The notes below the pieces were generated by a model that was given only the letters and a program-made list of their open reading frames with translations, was not told where the DNA came from and did not search any database. 64,000 nt of DNA from Candidatus Saccharimonadota bacterium (GTDB lineage Bacteria > Patescibacteriota > Saccharimonadia > Saccharimonadales > Saccharimonadaceae): positions 186,001-250,000 of the forward strand of contig JAUCSC010000001.1 of the NCBI GenBank assembly GCA_030445265.1. The letters run 5' to 3'. Of this stretch, positions 42,672 to 52,917 are shown in pieces (position 1 is the stretch's first letter; every line of letters starts with the position of its first letter). Position numbers and translations under genes: made by a program.

Positions 42672-43799
42672 TTGCAGCAAACGGCACACCGACGCAAAAA
42701 AGCGAAGGGCATGCCAAAGACCTCAACAATTGCCATTTATGCCAGCGCTTTTGTCCTCTTGGTAGTTTTAGTAGCCATCGGCTACCGACCACCCCAAGAA
42801 GCAGCAAAAGTCGCTACCGTTACGAACACCGAAACTGCCGCCGCCCTTGAACCAACTTCGGTTAATGAGGTTGTTGCAACGACTGTTGCCGCCAACGTTG
42901 CACAAGCAACGAATCTTTCGATTGCCGATAGGGTGTCTGATATGTCAGTCTCTGCCCAAATCAAGAATGAACTTGAGCAATCTGACGACGCCGCAATCTC
43001 CAAGCCAGATATTGTCCAACCTTCCGCCAGCAGTGATGCTATTACTAGCTACGCTGTTATTGCTGGTGACACGACTGATTCAGTTGCCGCCAAGTTCCGT
43101 ATTTCAAAGCAGACATTGAAGTGGGCAAACAACCTCACGTCAGACAATTTGATCGTCGGAACGCAACTGGCTGTCCCATCAACTAACGGTGTCTTATATA
43201 CCGTTAAGGCGAGTGATACGATAGAATCGCTGGCAAAGAAGTACAATTCAGATGCCACCAGGATCGTGACCGTTAACAACCTTGAACTTTCTGGTTTACA
43301 GGCTGGCGGGAAGATTATCCTTCCAGAAGGTGTCTTACCTGAAACGGAACGTCCAGGCTACGTGCCTCCTGCCCCAGTTTACGTCGCACCAACCATTACC
43401 TATGCGAGTGGCGGAATTGGTGGAGACGTCAGGTTCCTGTACTGGAACACACGAGCCACTTCATCTGGTAACACCATGTCATGGGGTAACTGTACATGGT
43501 ATGCATGGGAACGTCGCCAAGATATCGGCCGTCCATTACCGTACAACACACGCCTCGGTAACGCTGCTGAGTGGGCATACTCACTGTCCCGTCTTGGATA
43601 CCAAGTCGTCTACGGTGTCCCTGCAGTGGGATCAATCATGCAAAATGGTGGTGGTCTCGGACACGTCGCCATCGTCGAATCGATTGCGCCGAATGGTGAT
43701 ATCACCGTGACAGAGATGAACTACGGTAGCTGGTACAATGGTGTTGACCAACGTACAATCTCGGCCGGTCAAGCCGCCGCCTACAACTACATCTACTAA
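42672..43799 (+). CDS. LysM-CHAP peptidoglycan hydrolase, 375 aa
   Basis: Exported by an N-terminal helix (STIAIYASAFVLLVVLVAIG). Two LysM repeats follow: SYAVIAGDTTDSVAAKFRIS (~125-170) and LYTVKASDTIESLAKKYNSD (~175-220). A CHAP domain ends the protein, with catalytic Cys in SWGNCTWYAW and His in GLGHVAIVE. CHAP enzymes act as amidases or endopeptidases on stem peptides. The start is uncertain: TTG 42672 has no SD, ATG 42711 is possible, and the frame is open upstream to an AGGAG (42609-42613) followed 7 nt later by ATT 42621. Controls daughter-cell separation or host-wall contact. Confidence 0.88.
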   Translation: MQQTAHRRKKAKGMPKTSTIAIYASAFVLLVVLVAIGYRPPQEAAKVATVTNTETAAALEPTSVNEVVATTVAANVAQATNLSIADRVSDMSVSAQIKNELEQSDDAAISKPDIVQPSASSDAITSYAVIAGDTTDSVAAKFRISKQTLKWANNLTSDNLIVGTQLAVPSTNGVLYTVKASDTIESLAKKYNSDATRIVTVNNLELSGLQAGGKIILPEGVLPETERPGYVPPAPVYVAPTITYASGGIGGDVRFLYWNTRATSSGNTMSWGNCTWYAWERRQDIGRPLPYNTRLGNAAEWAYSLSRLGYQVVYGVPAVGSIMQNGGGLGHVAIVESIAPNGDITVTEMNYGSWYNGVDQRTISAGQAAAYNYIY

Positions 43800-43818
43800 T
43801 CAATCGGCCTAAATATAA

Positions 43819-45168
<1,350 letters not shown>

Positions 45169-45189
45169 CAACAAACGTACAAAAAACTA

Positions 45190-45218
45190 TTGACAAATAT
45201 CAACGGAAGTGGTATAAT
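45190..45218 (+). promoter_or_regulatory. Perfect consensus promoter of the structured RNA unit
   Basis: TTGACA (45190-45195), exactly 17 nt, TATAAT (45213-45218). It is one of the two strongest promoters in the window and lies 22 nt after the obgE stop. It does not serve a leaderless protein gene. Confidence 0.9.
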
Positions 45219-45224
45219 ACATTT

Positions 45225-45701
45225 TATACTCACGATTGAGCCATTGCTTACGCTGGGTTACATTAACAAGTTGGATAAGCACATGCGATTGCTGTGGTTT
45301 ATAGTGCATCTCTTCGGAGGTGTCTTCGAAACTGCAGCAATCACTTACCGAGTGATGATGTAGGAGGGCACGGTGCCCTCACTAGTCGGAAGGCTAGAAA
45401 CAGGAAGGTAAGACCATTGCGTCCCATGACTCGCTCCACCAGCCCGCCGCTGTACTCCTCCTCCTCCATCATCGCGAGCAACGTGACCCCCACATCGATC
45501 GGCCGCGCCGGCCTCGCCGCGCACACGGCCTGACGTCGCCGGCTTCAGCCGCAGTGATCAGCTCTGCTGAACAGCTGTGCTGGCCTGAAGCCTGACGTCA
45601 TGGGTAGTACGCCTGGCGGGAGTGAGTTTTACTCCCGCCAGGTCTGCCGACTTATCCAACTTGTTATATAAATTACTTATCCGCCATTACGGCGTTTTTT
45701 T
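45225..45701 (+). ncRNA. Candidate large structured RNA, ~475 nt, family unknown
   Basis: An independent unit with perfect promoter and terminator and no long ORF. The ends pair: TAACAAGTTGGATAAG (45264-45279) with CTTATCCAACTTGTTA (45651-45666), 16 bp with no mismatch. Inside, in order: GATTGCTG/CAGCAATC (45287/45335) enclosing CATCTC-TTCG-GAGGTG, a UUCG tetraloop hairpin (45307-45322); ATCACT/AGTGAT (45340-45356, competing for 3 nt); GAGGGCA/TGCCCTC (45364-45380); CTAGTC-GGAA-GGCTAG, a GNRA tetraloop (45382-45397). Then a 38-codon ORF region. Then TGACGTC..GGCTTCAG/CTGAAGCC..GACGTCA (45531-45600) and CCTGGCGGGAGT/ACTCCCGCCAGG (45612-45642). It lacks the sequence hallmarks of tmRNA, RNase P RNA, SRP RNA and 6S RNA that I know. 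G+C is far above neighbours in the centre. Confidence 0.65.
45417..45533 (+). CDS. Possible small peptide (38 aa) encoded inside the structured RNA
   Basis: An AGGAAGG SD (45402-45408) sits 8 nt before TTG 45417, which opens a frame reading LRPMTRSTSPPLYSSSSIIA and ending GRAGLAAHTA at TGA 45531. An internal ATG at 45426 is also possible. The stop codon is part of the TGACGTC stem of the next hairpin. Codons are strongly C/G-ending. The frame also stays open upstream, so an accidental ORF in G+C-rich RNA is possible. No homologue is recognised, and it has no membrane helix or signal. Confidence 0.35.
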   Translation: MRPMTRSTSPPLYSSSSIIASNVTPTSIGRAGLAAHTA

Positions 45702-45702
45702 G
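45682..45702 (+). terminator. Terminator of the structured RNA unit
   Basis: CGCC pairs with GGCG around loop ATTAC, followed by seven T. It is 15 nt after the closing stem and just before the sbcB -10 box. Confidence 0.8.
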
Positions 45703-45728
45703 TGTCTAAAATCGTATAATAAGAACCA

Positions 45729-47144
45729 ATGGCACAAACGCTTTTCTTTTATGACCTGGAAACCACCGGCTTTAGTCCCCGCGAAGACCGCATTATGCAG
45801 TTTGCCGGTCAACGAACAGATCTTGAGCTGAATCCGATAGGCGAGCCCTATAATGTGCTGGTAAAGCTCAATGACGATACCTTGCCGAGTCCCGAGGCGC
45901 TGATGGTGACTCATATTACTCCCCAGCAAACAACGATGGATGGCTACACCGAAGCAGAATTTGCACAATTGATCTGTGATGACATCTGCCAGCAAGACAC
46001 AACAATGATTGGGTTTAATAATATTCACTTTGACGACGAATTTATTCGACACTTGTTATGGAGAAACTTTCGCGAGCCATATGAATGGTGCTGGAAAGAT
46101 GGTCGCTCACGCTGGGATTTGCTTGACGTCGTACGAATGACGCGCGCGCTGCGTCCGGAGGGCATCGAGTGGCCAGTGGTTGATGGTAAGGCCGTCAACA
46201 AACTAGAACTGATCACGAAGCAGAACGGCATTGATCATTTTAAGGCTCATGATGCGCTCAGCGATGTCGAGGCACTGATCGCCGTCACCGGTTTAATCAA
46301 GAGTCATCAGCCGCAACTCTACGACTACCTCTTTAAGATACGCGATAAGAATGAAGTTAAAAAATTAGTCAATCTCGATCATAAGCAGCCATTTGTCTAC
46401 GTCAGCGGCCGCTATGAACAGGAATATCAAAAGGCGACGGTTGCTTTTCCGCTAACCACCGGCCTGAATGGTACGGTGATTGTCTATGATCTTCGCTATG
46501 ACCCGACGCCTTTTTTCGATATGACGGCGGCCGAGCTTAAGAAACGACTGTATGCACCTTGGGATGAACGGCAAAAAGACAGTTTCATTGCCATCCCGGT
46601 TAAAGAACTGCATTACAATAAAGTACCGGCCGTTGCTCCCGTCGGCGTACTCGAGCAGCAAGATGGCTGGCATAAAATCAGTCTCGACGAAGCGACAATT
46701 TCACGGCATATGTCATTATTATTAACGCGTCCTGATTTTGCTGAGAATATTCGTTCTGTCATGCAGGACAAAACCTTGTACCCACCCAATAGTTCACCGG
46801 AAGCGCAGCTATATGACGGGTTCTTAAATGACGTCGATCGCATGCGAGTTGCTAAAGTGCCCTCACTCGGCGAACAGGAGTTGGCCGATTATCACCCACA
46901 GTTCAATGATGAGCGACTGAGCGAGCTACTGCTTCACTACAAGGCTCGTAATTATCCACGCAGTTTGAGCGAGGATGACGTGGCCAAGTGGGAGGCGTGG
47001 CGACGAGCGCGGCTACAGCGGCAGCTACCTGGCTATATCAAGTCTATTCAAAAGATTGCGAGCGAGAAGCAGGATGATGAATCACAGTTCATTCTTCAAG
47101 AACTCCAGCTCTGGGCTGAGAGTATTATACCCGTTGACGACTAA
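45729..47144 (+). CDS. sbcB: Exodeoxyribonuclease I (SbcB-like)
   Basis: A 3'-5' ssDNA exonuclease with DEDDh active site: FFYDLETTGFSPREDRIMQFAG (Asp/Glu), IGFNNIHFDDEFIRHLLWRN, and AHDALSDVEALIAVTGLI (His/Asp). The ExoI-specific C-terminal region is present (LLHYKARNYPRSLSEDDVAK, with the SH3-like middle). 471 aa is close to E. coli ExoI (475). TATAAT (45715-45720) ends 8 nt before ATG, so leaderless. Full-length ExoI is unusual outside Gammaproteobacteria, but here it is intact. Probable role in recombination and mismatch repair. Confidence 0.93.
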   Translation: MAQTLFFYDLETTGFSPREDRIMQFAGQRTDLELNPIGEPYNVLVKLNDDTLPSPEALMVTHITPQQTTMDGYTEAEFAQLICDDICQQDTTMIGFNNIHFDDEFIRHLLWRNFREPYEWCWKDGRSRWDLLDVVRMTRALRPEGIEWPVVDGKAVNKLELITKQNGIDHFKAHDALSDVEALIAVTGLIKSHQPQLYDYLFKIRDKNEVKKLVNLDHKQPFVYVSGRYEQEYQKATVAFPLTTGLNGTVIVYDLRYDPTPFFDMTAAELKKRLYAPWDERQKDSFIAIPVKELHYNKVPAVAPVGVLEQQDGWHKISLDEATISRHMSLLLTRPDFAENIRSVMQDKTLYPPNSSPEAQLYDGFLNDVDRMRVAKVPSLGEQELADYHPQFNDERLSELLLHYKARNYPRSLSEDDVAKWEAWRRARLQRQLPGYIKSIQKIASEKQDDESQFILQELQLWAESIIPVDD

Positions 47145-47445
47145 CGGGATTGAGCTTGACCGAGAGTGACGCAACTTTTTGTACGATAAGCTGAAGGCTC
47201 AGAGGAGCGGTTAAAGTGAGCTGGAAGAGGCGACGCTGAACCGGCGCGTACAGGCGACCAAGTAGCAAGCCGAGCAGTAAGGTCCACCAAGAGAGCATTG
47301 TCGGGGCGCTCAGGGTAATATGGCTCCCCGGTACGACGCCAGCAATCAAGAACGCACTCAAATGCGTCCAGACATGGAGGCTGTCCAGAATGAGTGAGAA
47401 CGAAAAGGCCGTCAAAAAGATGGCAAAAATATATTGGTATCGCAT
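47125..47445 (-). CDS. Small membrane protein, 106 aa
   Basis: No family recognised. Two or three hydrophobic segments: YIFAIFLTAFSFSLILDSLH, LSAFLIAGVVPGSHITL, and LSWWTLLLGLLLGRLY, then a basic amphipathic C-terminus. The track start at 47469 lies in the promoter; ATG 47445 (MRYQYIF) has GAGG 4 nt upstream and gives 106 aa. A TTGACT and TACAAA pair lies upstream on the minus strand. The 3' end overlaps sbcB by 20 nt. Confidence 0.7.
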   Translation of the reverse strand: MRYQYIFAIFLTAFSFSLILDSLHVWTHLSAFLIAGVVPGSHITLSAPTMLSWWTLLLGLLLGRLYAPVQRRLFQLTLTAPLSLQLIVQKVASLSVKLNPVSRQRV

Positions 47446-47556
47446 AGTTCCTCTATTTGTATGAAACATTACCAGAAAAAGTCAATATATGCAACCATAA
47501 TCGCGATGATATGTATACTGGTAAAAAGAGCTGAAAAAGCGTATAATTAAGCGGAT

Positions 47557-50370
47557 ATGGCAGAGGTACTTCGGGTTGTTGGTGCACGGGAGCACAATCT
47601 TAAAAATATTAGCGTGGACATTCCACGCGATAAATTAGTCGTCATTACTGGACTGTCTGGTTCTGGTAAGTCATCCCTTGCTTTTGACACGATCTACGCC
47701 GAAGGACAACGACGGTATGTTGAGAGTTTATCAAGTTATGCGCGGCAATTCTTAGGTTTGATGGAGAAGCCGGATGTCGACCAAATTGATGGTCTGAGTC
47801 CAGCTATTAGTATCGACCAAAAGTCGACCAGCCGAAACCCGCGGAGTACCGTCGCGACGGTGACAGAAATCTACGATTATCTGCGTCTGCTTTTTGCGCG
47901 CATCGGCGTACCGCACTGCCCCGTTTGTGGCAAGCCCGTCACGCGCCGGACGCCAGAATCAATCATTGATGAAGTCATGAAGCTGCCGACTGGTGCCCGT
48001 CTCATGCTCCTGGCACCGATCGTGAAAAGCAAGAAAGGTGAATTTGCGCATATTCCTGAGCAGTATCGTCGGTTAGGATTTGCCCGTGTCCGAGTAGATG
48101 GCGTCGTCTACTCGCTGGATGAATTCCCCGAGCTTGATAAAAAGTATAAGCATAGTATTGAAGTAGTTATCGACCGTGTGGTGATGGCCGATGATATCCG
48201 AAGTCGCGTCGCCCAGTCTATCGAGCAAGCCCTTGATCTGGCGGGTGGCGTCGTCGAGGTGCTCGATGTTGATAGCGACTCTGTTCACGTCTTCAGTCAG
48301 CGCTACGCCTGTATCGATCATCCGCTGGAAGAAATCCCCGAGCTTGAGCCGCGGCTCTTTAGCTTTAATGCGCCTCAAGGTGCTTGCCCGACGTGTACCG
48401 GACTCGGCAGCCGCCTGGAAGTTGACCCAGATCTCGTCTTTAATCCGAATCTGACACTCGCAGAGGGTGCTATCAGGCCCTACAACCGCGTTAATAGTGA
48501 CGCCTGGTATATGAAGCGATTAGCAGCGGTTGCTGATCGACAGGGCTTTAGTCTGCGTGTGCCAGTCAAAGAGCTGAGTGAAGAAAATATTGCGAAGGTT
48601 CTCTATGGCACCGGCAACGATATGTATAAAATCTCGCTTGGTGGTGGCCGGAGCTACGATTCAACCTATGAAGGTGTCATTCCGAACCTAGAGCGACGTC
48701 ACAAAGAAACCGATAGTGATTTCATGCGCAAGGATATTGAGCGCTTCATGCGTGAGCGAGAATGTCACGTCTGCAAAGGCACGCGCCTGAAGCCAGTCGT
48801 TTTGGCGGTAACCGTCCACGGCCTTAATATTATGGACATTTGTAATCTTGGCGTCGATGCTGCCCTTGATCTGTTTGAAAATAATCTCGAATTAACTGAC
48901 CAAGAGCAGTTTATCGCTGCCCAAATTTTCAAGGAGATAAAATCTCGTCTCGGCTTTATGAATAACGTTGGATTGAATTACCTCGAACTGTCTCGAGCAG
49001 CTAATACGCTGTCCGGGGGCGAAGCTCAGCGTATTCGGCTGGCAACACAAATCGGGTCAGGGCTGCAGGGCGTCTTATACGTGCTGGATGAGCCGTCGAT
49101 TGGTCTTCACCAGCGTGATAACGACCGCTTGATTGCCACCCTTAAGCATCTTCGTGATTTAGGTAATACCGTTTTAGTTGTTGAACACGACGAAGACACC
49201 ATCCGCCAAGCCGACTACTTGCTCGATATCGGTCCTGGGGCCGGTGTTGCCGGTGGTGAGGTGGTAGCGTATGGTACGCCAGAGGAAGTTGCCAAAGACC
49301 CAAATAGTATTACAGGCCGTTACCTGAGCGGCGCAGAAAAAATCGACGTACCTAAAAAACGTCGAACAATCGTGAAGGATCGCCAGCTGGTTATTCGTGG
49401 AGCACGTGAGAATAATCTTAAAAATATTGACGTTGCATTCCCACTCGGCGTGATGACGGTTGTCAGCGGCGTTAGTGGTAGTGGTAAATCGACACTCGTG
49501 AACGATATTCTCGCCAAAGAGCTGTCGGCTCGACTCCACCGTGCCCATGATGTGCCGGGTGCCCATGAAAACATCGAAGGAATCAATTTGCTCGACAAAG
49601 CAATTATCATTGATCAGTCGGCAATCGGCCGAACCCCTCGCTCCAACCCCGCAACGTATACGGGGGTATTCACGCCGATTAGGGAACTTTTTGCCAGCAC
49701 TCCCGAAGCGAACATCCGCGGCTACAAAGCTGGCCGGTTTAGCTTCAACGTCAAAGGCGGTCGGTGTGAGAATTGCCAAGGTGACGGTGTCATTAAAATT
49801 GAAATGCACTTCCTGCCAGATGTTTACGTAACCTGCGATGTCTGTAAGGGGAAGCGATACAACCGCGAAGCTCTCGAAATTAAGTACAAGGATGCCACGA
49901 TTAGTGACGTCCTTGATATGACCGTTGAGCAAGCGGCTGAATTCTTTGCTAATATCCCAACCATCGCCCGTAAGCTCGACACGCTCGTGGAAGTAGGTCT
50001 TGGGTATATTCACCTCGGCCAGCCAGCGACGACCTTTAGTGGTGGTGAGGCACAGCGCATCAAGCTGGCGAGCGAACTATCGCGGCGTTCAACTGGTAAG
50101 ACGCTGTATATTCTCGATGAACCGACGACTGGCCTTCACAGTGCTGACGTCAAGCGACTACTCGCTATCTTGCAGAAATTGGTCACCGGCGGTAATAGCA
50201 TGGTGATTATTGAACACAACCTCGATGTGATCAAGACGGCAGACCATGTTATCGATATGGGACCAGAAGGCGGACTTGGTGGCGGAATGATTGTGGCTAC
50301 GGGCACACCGGAAGACATTACGAAAGTTGCCGAGTCGTTTACCGGCAAATACTTGAAAACGTTGCTTTAG
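47557..50370 (+). CDS. uvrA: Excinuclease ABC subunit A
   Basis: Damage-recognition ATPase of nucleotide excision repair. The N-terminal ATPase has Walker [21 protein letters not shown], zinc Cys CPVCGKPV, and the signature [16 protein letters not shown] with [18 protein letters not shown]. The second ATPase has [16 protein letters not shown], the zinc finger CENCQGDG and [10 protein letters not shown], and [15 protein letters not shown] with [13 protein letters not shown]. 937 aa is full length. TATAAT (47542-47547) ends 9 nt before ATG, so leaderless. uvrC is 2.5 kb downstream; uvrB is not in the window. Confidence 0.98.
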   Translation: MAEVLRVVGAREHNLKNISVDIPRDKLVVITGLSGSGKSSLAFDTIYAEGQRRYVESLSSYARQFLGLMEKPDVDQIDGLSPAISIDQKSTSRNPRSTVATVTEIYDYLRLLFARIGVPHCPVCGKPVTRRTPESIIDEVMKLPTGARLMLLAPIVKSKKGEFAHIPEQYRRLGFARVRVDGVVYSLDEFPELDKKYKHSIEVVIDRVVMADDIRSRVAQSIEQALDLAGGVVEVLDVDSDSVHVFSQRYACIDHPLEEIPELEPRLFSFNAPQGACPTCTGLGSRLEVDPDLVFNPNLTLAEGAIRPYNRVNSDAWYMKRLAAVADRQGFSLRVPVKELSEENIAKVLYGTGNDMYKISLGGGRSYDSTYEGVIPNLERRHKETDSDFMRKDIERFMRERECHVCKGTRLKPVVLAVTVHGLNIMDICNLGVDAALDLFENNLELTDQEQFIAAQIFKEIKSRLGFMNNVGLNYLELSRAANTLSGGEAQRIRLATQIGSGLQGVLYVLDEPSIGLHQRDNDRLIATLKHLRDLGNTVLVVEHDEDTIRQADYLLDIGPGAGVAGGEVVAYGTPEEVAKDPNSITGRYLSGAEKIDVPKKRRTIVKDRQLVIRGARENNLKNIDVAFPLGVMTVVSGVSGSGKSTLVNDILAKELSARLHRAHDVPGAHENIEGINLLDKAIIIDQSAIGRTPRSNPATYTGVFTPIRELFASTPEANIRGYKAGRFSFNVKGGRCENCQGDGVIKIEMHFLPDVYVTCDVCKGKRYNREALEIKYKDATISDVLDMTVEQAAEFFANIPTIARKLDTLVEVGLGYIHLGQPATTFSGGEAQRIKLASELSRRSTGKTLYILDEPTTGLHSADVKRLLAILQKLVTGGNSMVIIEHNLDVIKTADHVIDMGPEGGLGGGMIVATGTPEDITKVAESFTGKYLKTLL

Positions 50371-51041
50371 CGTTTTTTGCCAAAGATAAGATTGAACTGA
50401 CGGCGGGTCGCTGAAACAAGTGCGGCACGGTTTTTCTTATCTTTTAAGATGTGAATTACCGGCGGTAAGACGGAGATTAATATGATGAGAGCAATGATTG
50501 GTAGCAGAATATGATCAATCTCAAGACCGAGCTGTTCAAAGAGGCCACCAAGCGCATAGCCGGCGTAGGTCAGGCCGACGGACCACAAGAAACCGCCCAC
50601 GAGGTTGTAGCTGAGAAAACGCCGGTAGTTCATTTTGCCGACACCCGCAACGATCGGGGCAAAGGTCCGCACGATAGGAATAAAGCGGGCAATGATGACT
50701 GTTTTGCCACCATGCTTGTCGTAGAAGTCCTGGGCGCGCTGGACATACTCTTTACGGAAAAGACGGGCATCGGGTTTTGCAAAAATGCGAGGTCCAGCCT
50801 TGCGGCCAAAGGCATAGCCAACGCTATCGCCCAGCACGGCAGCCAGGAAGATAACGAGAACCGCGACGTGCAAGTTCACATGGAGGACGCCGCTGTGGAT
50901 GAGAAAACCGGTCGCAAAGAGTAGGCTGTCGCCGGGAAGAAAAAAACCAAAGAGCAGGCCAGATTCGGCAAAGATCACAAGGGCGACGCCAAAAATGCTT
51001 GCCCATACGATGAAATCGAGTAGATTAATGCCAGGAATCAT
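50367..51041 (-). CDS. DedA family inner membrane protein, 224 aa
   Basis: Five or six hydrophobic segments with the DedA signature: [20 protein letters not shown], the [13 protein letters not shown] motif, [30 protein letters not shown] (conserved Arg in FIPIVRTF), and [20 protein letters not shown]. DedA proteins act as undecaprenyl-phosphate or phospholipid flippases and support proton-motive force. TAGAAT lies 9 nt before the ATG, suggesting a leaderless message. The 3' end overlaps uvrA by 4 nt. Confidence 0.92.
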   Translation of the reverse strand: MIPGINLLDFIVWASIFGVALVIFAESGLLFGFFLPGDSLLFATGFLIHSGVLHVNLHVAVLVIFLAAVLGDSVGYAFGRKAGPRIFAKPDARLFRKEYVQRAQDFYDKHGGKTVIIARFIPIVRTFAPIVAGVGKMNYRRFLSYNLVGGFLWSVGLTYAGYALGGLFEQLGLEIDHILLPIIALIILISVLPPVIHILKDKKNRAALVSATRRQFNLIFGKKR

Positions 51042-51147
51042 ATGTTCTTTATTCTATCACGGATCACTTCAGCAGTAAGGTGTGGTATAATTATTAAATA
51101 ATATTTCCGTAAAAGTATCCAGGTCCAAACGGAGAAAGAGGAGAGAG

Positions 51148-51918
51148 ATGGGAGATAAGATCACTTTAAAGTTGACCGTGCGCGAATTGCACGGCAAGAA
51201 AGTACGGCAGCTTCGCCACGAAGGTATCGTACCCGCTATTGTGTACGGATCAGAAACCGAGCCGATTAGCGTACAAGCTTCGTATAGCGAAGTAGAACGA
51301 GTGTGGCGTCACGCGGGCAAGCATACACCCGTGCAATTAACTATTGATACGAAGAAGCATATTGCCATGATTAAAGACGTTGACTATGAACCGTCTAAGC
51401 ATCGTATCCGTCACATTTCCTTCCACGCCGTGAAGGCCAACGAGCCGGTTGTTGCCGTGGTGCCGATTCGGTTAGTCGGTGAAGGTGAGAGCGAAGCCGA
51501 GCGGGCTGGACTGGTTGTCCTTCAATCACTCGAAAGCATCGAAGTGCGCGCGCTACCGATGGAGCTACCAGAGGCGCTCGAAGTGTCAATCCTTGGATTG
51601 AAAGTAGCGGGTGACCATATTACTCTTGGTGATATTACTATTCCAGAGAACGTTGAACTCGTGGAGCATAAATCTGGCCACAGTGATCAAGACGATGAGG
51701 ACGCGCCTCAGCTGACCGATCTAACGGTCGCAACAGTCTATGAGCCATCAGCTCTCCAGGCGGCCAATGAAGCAGCCGGCGGTGACGCTGAAGATGAGTC
51801 GGAGGTCGAAGCAGAACACGGCGAAGACACTGACCAGGGCGCCCAGTCTAGTGAAGACCAACCTGGCGGTAAGGGTCAGGATGATCCGAAGCAGTCAAAC
51901 GCTGACGCCAATAAATAA
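51148..51918 (+). CDS. rplY: Ribosomal protein bL25 (CTC form), 256 aa
   Basis: Binds 5S rRNA in the large subunit. The N-terminal L25 domain includes LTVRELHGKKVRQLRHEGIV, PAIVYGSE, KHTPVQLTIDTKKHIAMIKD and VDYEPSKHRIRHISFHAV. The TL5/CTC C-terminal beta domain follows (~95-195: VPIRLVGEGESEAERAGLVV, HITLGDITIPENVELV). A ~60-residue acidic tail ends the protein. Unlike neighbours it has TATAAT with a ~60-nt leader and an AGGAGAG-type SD, so translation is SD-dependent. Confidence 0.94.
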   Translation: MGDKITLKLTVRELHGKKVRQLRHEGIVPAIVYGSETEPISVQASYSEVERVWRHAGKHTPVQLTIDTKKHIAMIKDVDYEPSKHRIRHISFHAVKANEPVVAVVPIRLVGEGESEAERAGLVVLQSLESIEVRALPMELPEALEVSILGLKVAGDHITLGDITIPENVELVEHKSGHSDQDDEDAPQLTDLTVATVYEPSALQAANEAAGGDAEDESEVEAEHGEDTDQGAQSSEDQPGGKGQDDPKQSNADANK

Positions 51919-51934
51919 GCGCATCAACGCCAAA

Positions 51935-51964
51935 GAAAGCTCCCGCACTCCGGGAGCTTTCTTG
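51935..51964 (+). terminator. Rho-independent terminator after rplY
   Basis: GAAAGCTCCCG pairs with CGGGAGCTTTC, followed by TTG; 17 nt after the stop. Confidence 0.85.
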
Positions 51965-52010
51965 TAGGCGGCTATCAGTGCTGATGGTAAAAATGGTATA
52001 ATATACTCCG

Positions 52011-52910
52011 ATGCAAAAAATTCTTCTTTATTATAAATTCACGCCGATTAAAGATCCGGAAGTTGTTAAGCTGTGGCAAAAAACATTGACTGAGCACCTT
52101 GGTCTGCGGGGGCGGATTTTGATTTCACCGCATGGTCTTAATGGCACGGTTGGCGGCGAAATGGACGATTTGAAGGAATATATTAAACAAACAAAGTTAT
52201 TCCCTGGCTTCAAGGACATTGTTTTTAAGTGGAGCGATGGCTCGAATGAACATTTTCCTCGTATGAATGTAAAAGTCCGCCCCGAAATTGTTGCCTTTGA
52301 TGCGGCCGATGAGTTACGGGTAGACGAGTCCGGTGTCGTCGGAGGCGGTGTTCATTTGAAGCCGACCGAGGTACATAAATTAGTCGAAGAACGGGGCGAT
52401 GAAGTCGTTTTCTTTGATGGTCGTAATGCGCATGAAGCGGCTATTGGTAAATTCAAGAATGCCGTTGTGCCAAATACGCACACCAGCCGTGATTTCATCA
52501 AGGAACTAGAGAGTGGCAAGTACGACGATCTGAAAGATAAGCCAATCGTGACCTATTGTACAGGCGGTATTCGCTGTGAGATTCTCAGCTCATTAATGAA
52601 AAATCGCGGTTTTCAGGAAGTGTATCAGATCGAAGGCGGCATCGTGAAATATGGCGAAGTATACGGCGACGACGGACTTTGGGAAGGAAGCCTCAGGGTA
52701 TTCGATGATCGCATGACGGTCGATTTCTCAGACCATGCCGTCACGATTGGACACTGTAGCCACTGTAATGGTCCTACCGACAATTACGAAAATTGTGCAT
52801 ACGCCAACTGTAACGACCTTGTCCTTATCTGTCTGGGTTGCAAACAAAACCCGGAACTTTTGTACCACAGTGAAGCCTGCCGTAATGCGGCTATGCCAAG
52901 CGCAGTATAA
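52011..52910 (+). CDS. trhO: tRNA uridine(34) hydroxylase TrhO (rhodanese family)
   Basis: The N-terminal YceA domain ([36 protein letters not shown]) precedes a rhodanese domain with [13 protein letters not shown] and the active-site Cys loop [10 protein letters not shown] (Cys ~185). A C-terminal Cys-rich region follows ([30 protein letters not shown]), which could bind zinc. TrhO makes 5-hydroxyuridine at tRNA position 34 using prephenate/O2-dependent chemistry. 299 aa is normal. TATAAT (51997-52002) is 8 nt before ATG, so leaderless. Confidence 0.93.
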   Translation: MQKILLYYKFTPIKDPEVVKLWQKTLTEHLGLRGRILISPHGLNGTVGGEMDDLKEYIKQTKLFPGFKDIVFKWSDGSNEHFPRMNVKVRPEIVAFDAADELRVDESGVVGGGVHLKPTEVHKLVEERGDEVVFFDGRNAHEAAIGKFKNAVVPNTHTSRDFIKELESGKYDDLKDKPIVTYCTGGIRCEILSSLMKNRGFQEVYQIEGGIVKYGEVYGDDGLWEGSLRVFDDRMTVDFSDHAVTIGHCSHCNGPTDNYENCAYANCNDLVLICLGCKQNPELLYHSEACRNAAMPSAV

Positions 52911-52917
52911 TAATAGT

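Noticed and set aside
45294-45533. 79-aa ORF from GTG 45294
   Set aside because: No SD, and the first half lies over hairpins; only the shorter TTG frame has a plausible ribosome site.
45264-45666. Retron msr-msd with a1/a2 repeats
   Set aside because: No reverse transcriptase gene anywhere in the window.
45264-45666. Integron attC or cassette
   Set aside because: Ends do not fit the RYYYAAC/GTTRRRY core sites and no integrase is present.
45225-45701. tmRNA or RNase P RNA
   Set aside because: No tRNA-like acceptor/T-arm with GGTTCGA and CCA end, no ALAA-type tag, and no GAGGAAAGTCC or ACAGAA-type core; the closing helix alone is not diagnostic.
49174-50013. 279-aa minus-strand ORF
   Set aside because: Shadow of uvrA; overlaps its second ATPase domain entirely.
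52735-52917. Upstream extension of uvrC
   Set aside because: Overlaps the trhO C-terminus; GTG 52918 follows a TATAAT box and begins the conserved UvrC N-terminus.
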